The position numbers and the translations under genes were made by a program. From the NCBI GenBank assembly GCA_023229385.1, contig JALNZI010000087.1, forward strand, positions 1-5,870: a DNA stretch of 5,870 bases, in the 5' to 3' direction. The number at the start of each line of letters is the position of its first letter. Position 1 is the first letter of the stretch. This DNA comes from Candidatus Omnitrophota bacterium. GTDB lineage: Bacteria > Omnitrophota > Gorgyraeia > Gygaellales > Profunditerraquicolaceae. Below, piece after piece: positions 5,382-5,870 of the stretch. The notes under the pieces were generated by a model that was not told the DNA's origin, did not search any database, and saw only the letters and a list, made by a program, of their open reading frames with translations.

Positions 5382-5870
5382 CTATTCTAATTCTTCAGGA
5401 TGATGTTTAACTACCTTAGCTTCAACCATATAAATTACATCTTCTGCGATATTGGTAGTATGGTCACAGATACGCTCCAGGTATCTGGCAATAAGTAATA
5501 ATGCCACAGCCCGCTCTGCGGTCTTAGGGTCGCGCGCCAGATATTCATTAATCAGCTCATCCTGCACCAGGTTACGCAGCCTGTCTGCCTGAGCATCTGC
5601 CAAAACTACTTTTCTGGCCAGCTGGGCATCTCTTTTGATAAACGCGTCGATGGCATCACGCACCATATCCTGGGAGACCTGGGAAAGCTTAGGGATATCC
5701 ACTAATGGTTTAAGAAGCGGCTTTTCCATCAATTCTAACGATCTTTGCGCAATATCCACAGCTATGTCAGCAATACGTTCAAGCTCCGCATTAATCTTCA
5801 TACCGGTAGCAATATACCTTAAATCCCCGGCCATTGGCTGATAAAGGGCAATAAGGTCAATGCACTTTTC
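5382..5870 (-). CDS. phoU: Phosphate signalling protein PhoU, N-terminus cut by window edge
   Basis: PhoU is a cytoplasmic helical protein that links the PstSCAB phosphate transporter to the PhoR-PhoB type two-component system and holds the Pho response off when phosphate is plentiful. 162 residues plus the stop TAG are visible; PhoU is usually 215-235, so about 55-70 N-terminal residues are outside. The frame is open past the internal Met at 5832-5834 to the window edge (residues EKCIDLIALYQP), and that region is conserved PhoU sequence, so the internal Met is not the true start. The visible part holds the first-repeat motif ending NAELERIADIAVDIAQ and the second-repeat motif RYLERICDHTTNIAEDVIY, whose acidic residues bind metal clusters in the family. 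Two long helical bundles are expected. Pst genes would normally lie upstream, off the right edge. No clear terminator follows; the nadE promoter begins 17 bases after the stop. Confidence 0.95.
   Translation of the reverse strand, partial: EKCIDLIALYQPMAGDLRYIATGMKINAELERIADIAVDIAQRSLELMEKPLLKPLVDIPKLSQVSQDMVRDAIDAFIKRDAQLARKVVLADAQADRLRNLVQDELINEYLARDPKTAERAVALLLIARYLERICDHTTNIAEDVIYMVEAKVVKHHPEELE

Noticed and set aside
5365..5392. Possible phoU terminator (ATTAG with CTAAT)
   Set aside because: The stem is five AT-rich pairs with a nine-base loop and no T-run after it; too weak to call.
5635..5841. A 68-codon plus-strand reading frame opposite phoU
   Set aside because: It is antisense to conserved PhoU sequence and has no ribosome site or known similarity.

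Overview
The window is bacterial and carries six genes, all on the minus strand, packed almost end to end. Read in the direction of transcription (right to left) they are: the C-terminal three quarters of phoU; nadE; an Lrp/AsnC-family regulator; a class I aminotransferase; a GAF-ANTAR regulator; and type III glutamine synthetase (glnN), which runs off the left edge. All are intact within the window. There are no RNA genes, mobile elements, CRISPR arrays or long repeats, and no gene-free stretch longer than 89 bases.

Layout. 5382-5870 is phoU, broken at its 5' end by the window edge. The 89-base gap after it holds a near-consensus sigma70-type promoter (-35 TTGACC, 17-base spacer, -10 TATAAT) pointing into nadE. 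From there the next four genes follow at gaps of 10, 6, 37 and 34 bases, with no obvious perfect terminator between them, so nadE-lrp-aminotransferase-ANTAR-glnN looks like one operon. The 37-base gap before the ANTAR gene holds two adjacent RNA-level hairpins. The first is GC-rich and swallows the aminotransferase stop codon; the second covers the place where the ANTAR gene's ribosome binding site would be.

How the genes fit together (inference). NadE here has no glutaminase domain and should use free ammonia to make NAD. GSIII fixes ammonia into glutamine. The aminotransferase and its Lrp neighbour resemble, from memory, the Bacillus YugH/AlaT (alanine aminotransferase) and YugG/AlaR pair. 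The ANTAR protein belongs to a family of RNA-binding antiterminators that often control nitrogen genes. Together this reads as an ammonia and amino-nitrogen assimilation unit with two regulators of its own, one DNA-binding and one probably RNA-binding. The most interesting point is that the ANTAR gene and glnN lie just downstream of a possible hairpin switch that the ANTAR protein itself might read.

Organism. Moderate-to-low GC, GSIII as the glutamine synthetase, and strong AAGGGGG ribosome sites on only some genes do not fix a phylum. The gene set would suit an uncultured anaerobic lineage such as Omnitrophota or a Firmicutes-like group; this is a low-confidence guess.
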